A stretch of 64,000 nucleotides of DNA from Lycium barbarum (Eukaryota; Streptophyta; Magnoliopsida; Solanales; Solanaceae), in assembly GCF_019175385.1 (NCBI RefSeq), contig NC_083348.1:1379001-1443000 (forward strand), in the 5' to 3' direction. The notes below the pieces were generated by a model. That model searched no databases. It had not been told where the DNA came from and was given only the letters and a program-made list of their open reading frames with translations. Both the position numbers and the translations under genes were made by a program. Shown here one piece after another: positions 9,973 through 21,295 of the stretch (positions within the stretch are counted from its first letter, which is position 1; each line of letters starts with the position of its first letter).

Positions 9973-12203
9973 TGTCATGACCCAACCCGCCATGACTGGC
10001 ACCCAACTAAATCCTAATGGGCGAACCAACACACAAGATCTCTATTCATTCGAGTCTGATTTTATATTTAACAGGTCAACAATTATACTCATTCACGCAT
10101 CACATAAATTGAGTAAGTCATGCCATAAAATAATAAAACAAGTGCGGAAGTCTAACTATTACAAATTTCCCAAAATCCGAAAGTCATCGTACAGGACTCT
10201 AAGCCAAAAACACGTCTAAGAACTGAAATCTATCTAATGAATATCCATAATGTCCAGAAAAGAAAAGACATCATAAGTAGAAGATCCTCGGGCGTCCTGG
10301 CATGAGAAGGAGCTCATCCTAAAATCTGTCAACAAATATCCTCCACGCTAGATGTGAGGACGAGTAGCGGTCTCTATATCAAAATCTGCACTCAAAGAAT
10401 GCAACAAGGTAGTATCAGTACAAACTCTATGTACCGGTAAGCATCATAGGCCGACTAAGATTAGTATCATGCATATCTTACGAAATCACTAAAATAAACA
10501 AGCCAGTCAATCATACACGAATATCAATACATCACAACAAGTCAACCACAGACGAACACAACAAATCACCGAATTGCCAAGAATCACAAACACGTTAACT
10601 ACAACGGATATAAAAACACTATACCCCCACTCGTTGTACACACATGCTATCTGATATCATAGTTCAGTAGTCATGACCTGCAGGGGACCCATGTTGTCCA
10701 TGTACCACTCGTTCCGAAACACTCCTCGGACTTAAGCACAACCTCCACTCCGGAACGAACCTTGGACGTGGGATATAACAATAAACCTCTCATTTTCGGA
10801 ACTAACCTCTGACCACGAGCCCATAAGCTAGGCCACATATATGCCTCGTCATACCTTTTACAGAACAGTGTTTCTTACCTTCTCAATATCCATATTCACC
10901 TCATCATTTCAGGTCATAATACCCTCGAGAAGACTATATTAACTTCTCCTCACAATACAACCATTGAAGGTTAAATCACACAGGAATAATGGCATGAAGC
11001 CTACACAACATTCAATCACAACACATAAGAGCTCAACCATACAATATCATGTAATGAATACTAGACATGCTTCCTCCTAATGAATCACAAACATACATTC
11101 AACTAACCAAAGTCTAACTCAAGTAAACCGTAACCTACCTCAAAGCAGAGCCGGAACAATGCAAGTCACTCTGCTACAGCCTTTCCTTTCCTCAAGGCCT
11201 CAGAATGCTCAAAGTCTAGAAATAGAAGGTTCAATGAGTCATAATACTCAATCACATATTCCAATGCAAGAATACCCTTCCCTTACCCCATTCCAAGGGG
11301 TGGATGATCTTCTAGGTGATAAATAACCTATTTAGACCCTTAGTAATCATTACTCATCACTTTATAACAACATTCTATCAATATTCCCATTACAAGCAGT
11401 TTTTCCATGGAAAGACACCATTTTTATAGAACCCTAGGTCTCCAATCACTTAGTTTATGTCTCTAAATGTTCAATTTATGACAAATAGCAACTAACCAAC
11501 GCATTTAGATGAGAACTACGTGATAATAATCATAACCAATCAAGTTTAGAAGTTTCATTACTATTCTAGGCTTCTAATTCAATTTCACCATTAAAGACCC
11601 ATGAGGATGATTATAATAATGAAGGGGAAAGGAATGTTAGAATAAAAGCAATGGAACTTACCTCACAAGATTGTCTTTCCCTAGCTTGAAAATTCTCTCT
11701 AAGTGTTTGTTGGGAAGTGTGTTGGGTGTTATGAATGAGAAAAATAAAACTAAGGTGTTATGAATGAGAAAATAAAACTAAGGCATTTAAAACTCGGATT
11801 CTGCCTCCCGTCGACCGCTGCGGCGGTCGCTACGCCGCTGCAGCGGTCGCTAACTTTCTCGTCTGACCGCTATGGCGGTTGGTTCACCGCTATAGCGGTA
11901 CAGCCATAGCGGTCCACCTTCCGCCATAGCGGCCACCAAAGAAATAGTTGGCCGCTGGAAGCGGTTGAGGCACCGCTATAGCGGTACCGCCGCAGCGGTA
12001 ATCCCACCGCTGTAGCGGTCCAATTTGGGCAGTGAGGTCGGTTTCTGTCCAGTTTTTCCCCTATCACCCCACCTTTCATCCAAGGCCTTAAAACACAAAA
12101 CGAAACATGCATATATACAAAAAGACGCCCTACGAATCCACCCGTGGCCTCAGAATTCCCAATGGAGTCCTAAATTTCCATAACGACCGGAAGGGTCGTT
12201 ACA
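9973..12203 (-). repeat. 3' LTR of element 1
   Basis: Plus-strand text runs TGTCATGACCCAACCC to GGGTCGTTACA, so in the sense direction it is TGTAACGACCC...GGGTCATGACA, with TG/CA ends. It matches 17093-19318 nearly throughout. Short plus-strand open stretches within it are shadows, not genes. Confidence 0.93.
11781..12020 (-). promoter_or_regulatory. Palindrome array next to TATA box, element 1 3' LTR
   Basis: About a dozen 12-14 bp words of the form CCGCTATAGCGG, CCGCTGCAGCGG, CCGCTATGGCGG and CCGCCATAGCGG fill 11812-12020. Two occurrences of the perfect palindrome ACCGCTATAGCGGT and one of CCGCTGCAGCGG are seen. On the minus strand the array ends about 15 bp before GTTTTAAATGCC (11781-11797), a likely TATA box, so it occupies the proximal promoter of U3. 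Confidence 0.65.
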
Positions 12204-12245
12204 CCAGATACCAATGAAGACACCGTTCGTCCCCGAACGAAAAAG
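12204..12245 (-). other. Block beside the 3' LTR lacking a normal polypurine tract
   Basis: In the sense direction the 3' LTR is preceded by GGGGACGAACGGTG, then ATTGGTATCTGG, instead of the usual uninterrupted purine run. The same block recurs at 34635-34670 beside the 3' LTR of element 4. TGGTATC also starts the primer-binding site of these elements. Confidence 0.6.
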
Positions 12246-12254
12246 AATGAGAAT

Positions 12255-13140
12255 CTAGGGAGGAGTTACCTGATTTGGCGAAAAGTTGAGGGTAATTACT
12301 ACGCATATCCGCCTCTGTTTCCCAAGTGGCTTCTTTCACTGGTCGATTCTTCCACTAAACTTTTACAGAGGCTATTTCCTTGGACCTCAACTTGCGGACA
12401 TCCCTGTCTAAGATAGCAATGGGCTCTTCCTCATATGGCAGATTTTCATCTAACAACACTGAATCCCAACGAATGATATAGGAACCATCACCGTGGTACT
12501 TCTTCAGCATCGACACATGGAACACCGGATGAACGCCCGATAGCCCCGGAGGTAAAGCCAACTTGTAAGCCACCTCCCCCACACGTTTGAGAATCTCAAG
12601 TGGACCAATGAACCTCGGCCTAAGCTTTCCCTTTTTCGCAAACGTCATCATGCCCTTCATGGGTGAGACCTTCAATAGCACTTGCTTCCCTTCGTCAAAC
12701 TCAAGATCTTGGACCTTGCGGTCCGCATACTCTTTATCCCTATTCTGCTCTGCGAACAGCTTAGCTAGAATCACATTCACCTTCTCTAGGGACTCTCTCA
12801 GAAGATCAGTGCTCCAAGGCCTCACCTTAAACGCATCGAACCACCCAATAGGAGACCTACACCTCCTCCCATACAACGCCTCAAACGGAGCCATATCAAT
12901 ACTCGAGTGATATCTATTATGGTAGGCAAATCGGCTAAGGGCAAGAACTGATCCCAATGCCCACCGAAATCTATCATGCACGCACGCAACATATCCTCCA
13001 GAACCTGAATAGTCCGCTCAGTCAGCATTCAGGAATGGGCATTCTCTGTAATGTACCCCTAGGTTTCTGATGTTCATACTTCCCCTGTTGACAATTTAGG
13101 CACTCGCAGTGAACTCTACAAGATCCCGCTTCATCTTAGT
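12255..13140 (-). pseudogene. Element 1 integrase remnant with chromodomain-like tail
   Basis: The N-terminal zinc part (HYWWTKMKRDL, then CLNCQQGKYEHQKP in a shifted frame) is joined near 13028 directly to TERTIQVLEDMLRACM and RYHSSIDMAPFEALYGRRC. About 130 residues holding the first two catalytic aspartates of the DDE core are therefore missing; only the region of the final glutamate remains. Downstream comes the GPY/F-type module (FIGPLEILKRVGEVAYKLAL, HPVFHVSMLKKY) and then AILDRDVRKLRSKEIASVKV. A TAG stop follows at 12355-12357, and the frame resumes with WKNRPVKEATWE, the rest of the chromodomain. The protein cannot catalyse integration. Confidence 0.85.
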
Positions 13141-13975
13141 CCACCAGTAATGTTGCTTCAAATCATGATACATCTTAGTGACACTAGGGTGGATAGAATA
13201 CCTTGAACTATGAGCCTCTGTCAGAATGGTCTTAATCAATTCGCCCACACGTGGCACACACACTCGCCCTTTGATTCGTAGCACGCCCTCCTCATCAATC
13301 ACGACCTCCTTGGCCTCACCACGCAATACCTTATCTCGTATTTTACATAGCTTAGCATCTTCGAACTGCTTAGCCTTAATCTGCTCTAAAAATGATGACC
13401 GAGCCTCAACACAAGCCAACACCTTGCCTCTGTTAAAGATATCCAGTCTCTTAAAACTGTTAGCCAGAGTCTGCACCTCTCTAGCCAATGGACGCTCAGA
13501 AGAAACTAAATGAGCCAAACTCCCCATACTAGCCGACTTCCGGCTCAATGCATCAGGTACTACATTCACCTTACCAGGGTGATACAAAATGGTGATGTCA
13601 TAGTCCTTCAGCAGTTCCATCCACCTCCGCTGTCTAGAGTTCAGATCTTTTTGAGTGAACACATGCTGCAAACTGCGATAGGCTGTGTACACTTCGCAAT
13701 GGACACCATACAAAGTAGTGCCTCCAGATTTTCAATGCAAACACCACCGCTGCCAAGTCTAGATCATGAGTAGGATAGTTCTTCTCATGCACCTTCAACT
13801 GCTGAGAAGCATAAGCAATCACCTTCTTTTCCTGGATCAAAACAACACCTAAACCAGTAAGTGAAGCATCACAATAAACAACAAAATCCTTGCCCTCAAC
13901 AGCAATGCCAGAATCGGTGCGGTAGTCAACAATGTTTTGAGCTTTTGAAAGCTCTCCTGACACTCGTCGGACCAC
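13096..13975 (-). pseudogene. Element 1 RNase H
   Basis: Residues include [18 protein letters not shown] (first catalytic Asp of RNase H), [20 protein letters not shown] with the expected acidic residue region, and YHPGKVNVVPDALSRK with the final Asp. Frame changes near 13713 split the domain into two overlapping pieces. It degrades the RNA strand of the RNA:DNA hybrid during reverse transcription and lies between RT and integrase as expected for Ty3/gypsy. Reading-frame damage makes it a pseudogene. Confidence 0.85.
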
Positions 13976-13998
13976 TGAAACAGTACTTCCTTCTGAGT

Positions 13999-14871
13999 TT
14001 AACGGGTCATATGAGAAGCAATAAAAGCAAACCCTTTCACAAACCGACGATAGTAGCTAGCTAGACCCACGAAACTACGGATCTCAGTCACTGATGTGGG
14101 CCTAGCCCATTCCTTAACTGCCTGAATTTTCTGAGGATCCACCATAATACCGTCTTTCGAAATCACATGCCCCAAGAAAGACACAGAAGCCAACCAAAAT
14201 TCGCAGTTGGAGAATTTAACAGACAATTCCTTCTCCCACAACACTCCAAGAGAAATTCTCAAATGCTTCTCATGCTCTTCCTTACTCCTAGAGTACACCA
14301 GGATATCATCAATAAACACTATAACGAATGAGTCTAGGTAGGGCTTAAACACACTATTCATCAAATCCATGAACGCAGCTGGGGCATTTGTAAGCCCAAA
14401 AGACATAACCAAGAATTCGTAGTGCCCATACCTGGTCTGAAAAGTAGTTTTTGGAACATCCTCTACCTGAATCTTCAACTGATGGTACCTTGACCTTAGG
14501 TCAATTTTCGAGAACACCGAAGCTCCTTGTAACTGATCAAACAAGTCATCAATACGGGGGATGGGATACTTGTTTCAGATAGTTACCTTATTCAGCTATC
14601 GGCAGTCAATACACATACGCATAGACCCATCCTTCTTCTTAACAAACAACACAGGAGCACCCCACGGAGAGGAACTCGGGCGAATAAACCCCTTACTCAA
14701 AAGATTTTGCAACTGCTCTTTCAGTTCCCTGAGTTCTGCTGGTGCCATCCTATAAGGTGGAATAGAGATAGGACGAGTCCCTGGGTCTAAGTCGATCCTG
14801 AAGTTAATATCACGATCTGGTGGCATACCAGGCAAGTCCGTGGGGAACACATCTGCAAACTCGCATACCAC
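13999..14871 (-). pseudogene. Element 1 reverse transcriptase
   Basis: The N-terminal part has [19 protein letters not shown] and [20 protein letters not shown]. After an in-frame stop near 14572 come [15 protein letters not shown], the fingers and palm with [18 protein letters not shown], and the catalytic [11 protein letters not shown]. The GYH of the first palm motif is changed to RYH. The thumb/connection ends [19 protein letters not shown] at a stop. Together the two pieces cover the usual Ty3/gypsy RT length of about 290 residues. The YxDD-type active site (FIDD) is retained but the frame is broken. Confidence 0.9.
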
Positions 14872-15001
14872 TGGAACCGAATCAAGAGATGGAGTATCTG
14901 CACTGGTATCACGGATATGTGCCAGATAAGCTAAACACCCCTTCTCTACCAGCTTCCTAGCACGGACAAAGGATATTACTTTCTTAGGGAGGGGACTAAG
15001 G

Positions 15002-15331
15002 TTACCCTTCCACTCTAGGTGCCCTGGGCATGGCTAGTGTAACAGTCTTAGAGTGGCAATCAAGTATAGCATAATGCGGGCACAACCAACTCATACCCAA
15101 AATAACATCAAAATCTACCATGTCTAAAATCATCAAATCCTCCCAAGTACTATACCCCATAAAAGAAATTGCACACGCAGGGTAGACGCTATCCACTACC
15201 ACAGAATCCCCAACAGGAGTAGACACAAAAATAGGGGTATTAAGAGTATCGCACATCATATCCAGACCCACAGCAAAATAGGTAAAAACATAGGAAAAAG
15301 TAGAACCCGGATCAAACAAAACAGAAACCAT
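15002..15331 (-). pseudogene. Element 1 aspartic protease
   Basis: Contains VLFDPGSTFSYV and, about 75 residues on, DFDVILGMSWL. These are the active-site loop and the ILGxxWL motif of retropepsin-like proteases of plant gypsy elements. The active-site triplet reads D-P-G rather than D-S/T-G. That change is also seen in Tat-type proteases, so it is not necessarily inactivating. It is in the same frame as gag, separated by a stop near 15461. It processes the Gag-Pol polyprotein. Confidence 0.8.
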
Positions 15332-15460
15332 ACGGTCGTATACGGAGATAGTACCTTTGATAATTACATCGAAGGCCTAATCCTCGGGTCTACCTGGAAA
15401 GGCATACAAATGACCACGCCCCCCTGTTGCCTGCGTACCACTGCGATTACCATTACCAGC

Positions 15461-16879
15461 CTAAGCCCCGCCCCTGCCGGGCTGCTGTCCGCCTCTACCT
15501 ACCTGAGGACCGCCTCGATTAAGCTGGGCACCACCCCTACCCGCGGTGTGGCCGCCCCGCACTGCCAGTACACGTTCCTTACCCCCTCGATCTGGTGCAT
15601 ATAGAGCTCGGGTAGCCTGATACTGAGTCCCCTGCCTATTGTGTCTAAATCTGGGGCAATATCTCTTAATATGCCTTATCTCACCACACTCGAAGCAAGC
15701 ACGGTCCAGCGTCGGCCGCTGAACAGAAGATAATGAAGCAGTACAGCCTCCCTGCCGACCGAAAGCCTTATAATTTGGCCCATAAGGGCCCTCTGCTGAC
15801 ACCTGCATCGCGGACTGAACCAGATGCCCCGAATAAACATGTAAACTATGACCCCTCGAGAAAGAGTTGCTGAACATCCCACCCCTACGGGCCTTCTTCT
15901 CTACATGCTTTTCCTGACTCTCCTGCCTAATACTCTCAATGGTACGGACGTGCTCCACTACCTCCTGAAATGAAGCCCCAGTGGCTACAAGCTGAAGAGC
16001 TGATAACTGAAGACCAGTGTTCAAACCCTTCACAAACCGCCGTATCCTCTCCCCCTCAGTGGGCATCAACTGAATAGCATATCGGGATAGGGAGTGGAAA
16101 CGGGACTCATACACAGCAACCGATGAGTTCCCCTAATCAATAGTAACAAACTCATCCTTCCTTAGGTCCCTTAGAGTACACGAAATGTACTTGTCCAAAA
16201 ACACAAAGTAAAACTGGACGCAAGTCAACGGAGGAGACCCAGCTAGCCTACACTCCACATAAGCCCTCTACCAAAGAATGGCATCACACAAGAACTGGAA
16301 TGTCACAAACTCTACCCCGTACTTATCCACGGCCCCCATCTTATGGAGCCGCTCATGACAGTCGATGATGAACTCATATGCATCCTCTGAATCAGTACCA
16401 TAAAACACAGGAGGCTTCATTTTTGTGAACCTCCAAAACATATCATATTCTTCACTAGTCATCACTGGCCCTTCAACAGGCCTCGGGAAGGCCTCAAAAC
16501 CCGGAACTTCATCCAAGAGAGGTGCCACCGCTGCTACGTGATGAACTCTCGGAGCTTGTGCTCTGTCCGGATCTGGAGCTGCTACCCCAGCGCCCCTACC
16601 TACCGGACCCACTGGTATAGCTCCGGCCTGTGCTAACCCACGCAACAGATTCAGCACTTGTGCCATCGCGTCTGGTACACCTTAGGCAGCTGCAGCTCCT
16701 GGTGGAACTGGTACTGCTGCTGGCTGGGCTGGTGCGGCTGCAACTCCCGCTGCCTCATTAGGGACCACAGGAGGCACGGGGTCAGCCACTGGGACTCCAC
16801 CCCAAGCTGGGGTCGCCCCTCTGCCAGCTCCTCTGCTTCCGCCTCTTCCTCTAGCTGCTGCCGCGCATGTTCTCACCAT
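15461..16879 (-). pseudogene. Element 1 gag with zinc knuckle
   Basis: The start MVRTCAAAARGRGG at 16879 leads into a proline/alanine-rich segment. It is followed by KPPVFYGTDSEDAYEFI (retrotransposon gag core), YESRFHSLSRYA and IRRFVKGLN, and a CCHC knuckle CFECGEIRHIKRYC near 15700. A glycine/arginine-rich tail follows. All pieces are in one frame with stops at 16682, 16268 and 15461 and more stops between 16114 and 16268. Gag forms the particle and packages RNA. With these stops it is not functional. Confidence 0.88.
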
Positions 16880-17075
16880 CTGCGAAAGAATGAAGGATAG
16901 TCAGATACCAATTTGAATCAGCAGATACCAATTGGAATCAAGTAGCACGAAAGAAGAAAAAAAAGAGAGTTTTCCTAGTGTCGGGCAGCCTTTTGAAGAT
17001 AAGTACAGACGTCTTCGTACCGATCTACAAGACTCTACTAGACATGTCCTGGTACGATGAGATCGACGAACCTAA

Positions 17076-17088
17076 GGCTCTAATACCA
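17076..17088 (-). other. tRNA-iMet primer-binding site, element 1
   Basis: The minus strand reads TGGTATTAGAGCC, one mismatch from the complement of the 3' end of initiator methionine tRNA. It lies four bases inside the 5' LTR, which fixes the orientation of the element. Confidence 0.88.
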
Positions 17089-17092
17089 ACGT

Positions 17093-19318
17093 TGTCACGA
17101 CCCAACCCGCCATGACTGGCACCCAACTAAATCCTAGTGGGCGAACCATCACACAAGATCTCTATTCATTCGAGTCTGATTTTATATTTAATAGGTCAAC
17201 AATTATACTCATTCACGCATCAAATAAATTGAGTAAGTCATGTCATAAAATACTAAAACACGTGCGGAAGTCTAACTATTACAAATTTCCCAAAATCCAA
17301 AAGTCATCGTACAGGACTCTAAGCCAAAAACACGTCTAAGAACTGAAATCTATCTAATGAATATCCATAATGTCCATAAAAGAAAAGACATCATAAGTAG
17401 AAGATCCTCGATCGGCCTATCATAAGAAGGAGCTCACCCCAAAATCTATCAGCAAAGATCCTCCACGCTAGATGTGAGGACGAGTAGCGGTCTCTATATC
17501 AAAATCTGCACTCAAAGAATGTAGCAAGCTAGTATCAGTACAAACACTATATACCGGTAAGCATCATAGGCCGACTAAGATTAGTATCATGCATATCTTA
17601 TGAAATCACTAAAATAAACAAGCCAGTCAATCATACACGAATTTGAATACATCATAACAAGTCAACCACAGACGAACACAACAAATCACCGAATTGCCAA
17701 GAATAACAAACACGTTAACTACAACGGAGATAAAAGTACACTATACCTCTACTTGCTGTACACACATGCTATATGATGTCATAGCTCAGTAGTCATGACC
17801 TGCAGGGGTCCCATGGTGTCCATGTACCACTCGTTCGGGAACACTCCTCGGACCCGAGCACAACCTCCGCTCCGGAACGAACCTCGGACGATGGATATAA
17901 CAATAAACCTCTCGTTTCCGGAACTAACCACGGACCACAAGCCTATAAGCTAGGCCACATATGTGCCTCGTCATACCTTTTACAGAACAGTGTTTCTTAC
18001 CTTCTCAATATCCATATTCACCTCATCATTTCAGGTCACAATACCCTCGAGAAGACTATATTAACTTTTCCTCACAATACAACCACTACAGATTAAATCA
18101 CACAAGAATAATGACATGAAGCCTACACAACATTCAATCACAACACATAAAAGCTCAACCATATAGCATCATGTAATGAATTCTAGACATGTTTCCTCCT
18201 AATGAAATCACAAACATACATTCAACTAACCAGAGTCTAACTCAAGTAAACCGTAACCTACCTCCAAGCAGAGCCGGAACAATGCAAGTCACTCTGCTAC
18301 AGCCTTTCCTTTCCTTAAGGCCTCAGAACGCTCAAAGTCTAGAAATAGAAGGTTCAATGAGTTATAATACTCAATCACAAGTTCCAACACAAGAATTGCC
18401 TTCCCTTACCCCATTCCAAAGGGTGGATGATTGTCTAGGTGAAAAACAACCTATTTAGACCCTTAGTAATCATTACTCATCACTTTATAACAACATTCTA
18501 TCAATATTCCCATTACAAGCAGTTTTTTCGTGGCAAGACACCATTTTTATAAAACCCTAGGTCTCCAATCACTTAGTTTATGTCTCTAAATGTTCAATTT
18601 ATGATAAATAGCAACTAACCAACGCATTTAGATGATAACTACGCGATAATAATCATAACCCATCAAGTTTAGAAGTTTCATTACTATTCTAGGCTTCTAA
18701 TTCAATTTCACCATTAAAGACCCATGAGGATGATTATAATAATGAAGGGGAAAAGAATGATAGAATGAAAGCAATGGAACTTACCTCACAAGATTGTCTC
18801 TCCCTAGCTTGAAAAGTCTCTCTAAGTGATTGTTGGGAAGTGTGGTGGGGTGTTATGAATGGAAAAATAAAACTAAGGCATTTAATAATCGGATTCGGTC
18901 TCCTATCGACCGCTGCAGCGGTCGCTACGCCGCTACAGCGGTCCCGCTATACCGGTCAAGTGGCCGCTATAGCGGTTCCTAACTTTCTCGTCTGATCGCT
19001 ATGGCAGTCGGTTCACCGCTATAGTGGTCCACCTTCCGCCACAGCGGCCACCAAAGAAATAGTTGGCCGCTAGAAGCGGTCGAGGCACCGCTATAGTGGT
19101 ACCGCCGCAGCGGTAATCCCACCGCTGTAGCGGTCCAATTTGGGCAGTGAGGTCGGTTTCTATCCAGTTTTCCCTCTATCACCCCACCTTTCTTCCAAGG
19201 CCTTAAAACACAAAACGAAACATGCGTACATACAAAAGGACGCCCTACGAATCCACCCGCGGCTTCGGAATTCCCAATGGAATCCTAAATTTCCATAACG
19301 ACCAGAAGGGTCGTTACA
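17093..19318 (-). repeat. 5' LTR of element 1
   Basis: Plus-strand ends are TGTCACGACCC and GGGTCGTTACA. Length is 2226 bp, against 2231 bp for the 3' LTR. Differences appear sparse, suggesting a fairly recent insertion, but I did not count them. Confidence 0.93.
18870..19134 (-). promoter_or_regulatory. Palindrome array and TATA region, element 1 5' LTR
   Basis: The array 18908-19134 starts with the perfect palindrome CCGCTGCAGCGG (18910-18921). It includes several half-matching words (CCGCTACAGCGG, CCGCTATAGTGG) and an extra block, CCCGCTATACCGG with CCGCTATAGCGG, that is absent in the 3' LTR. The minus-strand TATTAAATGCC lies just beyond the array. Confidence 0.6.
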
Positions 19319-19323
19319 CCATG

Positions 19324-19566
19324 TGTGGTACTTTTGATATTGATTGATTATTGACACTGAACTCATATATTGCACGCATTCTCATCCATCATGATATACT
19401 GTTAATACATTGATGATATACAGGGAAACACCGTTATGAGCTTGGATTAGTCGGATGAGAGTGACGTGAGGACCGATGTCCGATGGTTATCCTGGAATCG
19501 AGGTATGAGTGTTGGTAGCGATGTCCGAGGTTTATTCTGGAATCATAAGGATTGGTAGCGAACAAG
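19324..19566 (+). mobile_element. Old LTR remnant (+), third part
   Basis: Continues the LTR sequence interrupted at 9972 (TGTGGTACTTTTGATATTG, then two GATGTCCGA(T/G)G words). It fades into the next remnant at about 19566, where the original element was truncated. Confidence 0.5.
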
Positions 19567-21295
19567 TACAATCTCTCTTTATTATGAAACCAGAATCATG
19601 AGGATTAATTCGAGACCAATATTATCAACAAGCCACTCACAGGCAAACCAATCAATCGATACTCTAGGCTAGAAAACCACAGAGGCTAATCGTCCTTTGG
19701 ACTAGCTCAATAATAGATGCATCAGGCTATATGCCTGGGAGGTCAATCGTCCTCTGGATTGACACAATAATATATGCACCGGGCTATAAGACTATGAGTT
19801 CAATCGTCCTCTAGACTGACATAGCAATACTTGTATCGATATGTTAGGATCAATAACGGCTAATCATTCTTTGGACTAGCACAACTTGCCCATACAGGCC
19901 CAAACAAAAATAATTACAATCATAGCATGGAAGACGAATCTCAATCATGGCATGGAAGTTAATTAACAAGTCATATCATGATAGCCATATTATTACTTAC
20001 GGATTATGTTCATCATCCCATCATAGGGTATATCAAGCCATTTCAGTTATGGAAAACCGAGTTCACTTCTTTAAACAGGTTTCAAGTTCAACACAATCCA
20101 TTATTGAACCTTCATATGAGATGGTCAAACCTTTCAATTTTCAAGTTAGATAGTCAAACCTTTCAATTTTCAAGTTACACATCCCTTATGGGTTGATTCG
20201 AGTTTAAACACCAAAGCTTTATATGTAACTTTCCAATCATCCTTTAAAGGGAAACAATCATGAACATGTATATATATATAAATATGTATATATATAGTAC
20301 AAATAAGGTTTAATGTGGGCTTGTCCCTCACGCACACAAACCACGAATAAAGAGTTCATAAAAAAAATTGTTTAAAAGAGTATGTTCAAAAATAGACATA
20401 CCTCAAATCCTGCTAAAATGGTTCCAACAGAATTTCCACAATTTGGCAATGACTCTACAATAGGTTATTAATAACAAAGTTTAGAACTTTAACCAATTCT
20501 AGAGATTTCTACCCTTATTTGAAGAACTAGGTTTTTTCTACCCTTAAAACTTGTTCTTGAATTCTTATGTAAATCAGTAATGAATTCTAATCTTGTAGTA
20601 TGCTCCACACGATCCCTTCTTCTCCTCTCGTGAGTTTTCAAGAATCTAGGGTTTGGGAAGATGAATTAGTATCAATTTAATGTTAGAATGATGAATTATT
20701 GATGATAATTGATCAAGAACTTACCTTAGATATTTTAGGGAAGTTTTAGGGTTTTTTCTCTCAAAAAGTTGGCCAAAACGAAGTGCGAATGAATACAACA
20801 AAGTGGGAAACTTATAAAATTCAGAATCAGAAAAATAATGGGCCGCGTCACCCTTGCATCGTGGATCAGACCACCTACGGTACCCCTACCATGTAGTGGT
20901 GCCATACAAGGCAATATTTTGGTCAGAACCACATTCTGATCACGGTACACTTGCGATGCGACTGCCAACCTTTGCTCAATAAAACAGTCATAACGTTTCG
21001 TACGTAGCTCCGTTGGATCTGATGACCTACCGTTGGAAAGGTATTTCAAAGAATTACAACTTTCATGTTTTGAGTTTTCTCAGATTTTAATAGTAACTAT
21101 CCGAAAAATGGGAATAGTAAGAAGTTCTCCAGGCTTAGATTTAGAAGCCCTTAAGAATTTCTCTTTTTGGTTTGACTTCAAAACGACTGTTTATCACCCG
21201 AATTCATCCTGAATGGATTCATGTTGCTAAAATATCATCTTAACACTAGTTTTACACATTCAAACCTAAGCCAAATTTACGGGATGTAATATTAA
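19567..21295 (-). mobile_element. Second LTR remnant (-)
   Basis: Read on the minus strand it starts near TATTACATCCCGTAAATTTG. It has a TTTTATAAGTTTCCC TATA-like site near 20810 and GGTAAGTTCTTGATC after a leader near 20730, the layout of a nightshade gypsy LTR. It contains a 58-bp tandem array further in. No second LTR or coding part is seen, and both boundaries are approximate. Confidence 0.5.
19686..19890. repeat. 58-bp tandem repeat, four units
   Basis: Units begin with (C/T)(T/C)AATCGTCCTCTGGA-like words at 19686, 19743, 19800 and 19860, spacing 57-60 bp. It is part of the LTR remnant. Confidence 0.75.

Larger units (their letters stand above)
9973..19318 (-). mobile_element. Tekay/Del-like chromovirus, element 1, with TSD CCATG
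   Basis: A Ty3/gypsy retrotransposon on the minus strand with two LTRs of 2231 and 2226 bp that look highly alike. The flanks are perfect 5-bp duplications, CCATG at 9968-9972 and 19319-19323. From right to left it has the 5' LTR, a tRNA-iMet primer site, gag with zinc knuckle, protease, RT, RNase H, integrase remnant and a C-terminal chromodomain-like tail. A C-terminal chromodomain with LRSKEIASVKV places it near the Tekay/Del lineage. Stops, frame changes and loss of the integrase core make it non-autonomous now. Confidence 0.93.

Noticed and set aside
9860..10219. 119-codon plus-strand frame spanning the LTR remnant and the element 1 LTR
   Set aside because: It crosses the CCATG insertion boundary and is repeated inside the other LTR (17112-17339). 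It is LTR text, not a gene.
11812..12020. CRISPR-like array from regularly recurring palindromes
   Set aside because: Spacing is irregular, words vary, spacers are not unique 30-mers, and the context is a plant LTR.
12587..13773. Plus-strand frames across element 1 pol (for example 12587-12910 and 13226-13513)
   Set aside because: They are antisense shadows of integrase and RNase H coding sequence on the minus strand.
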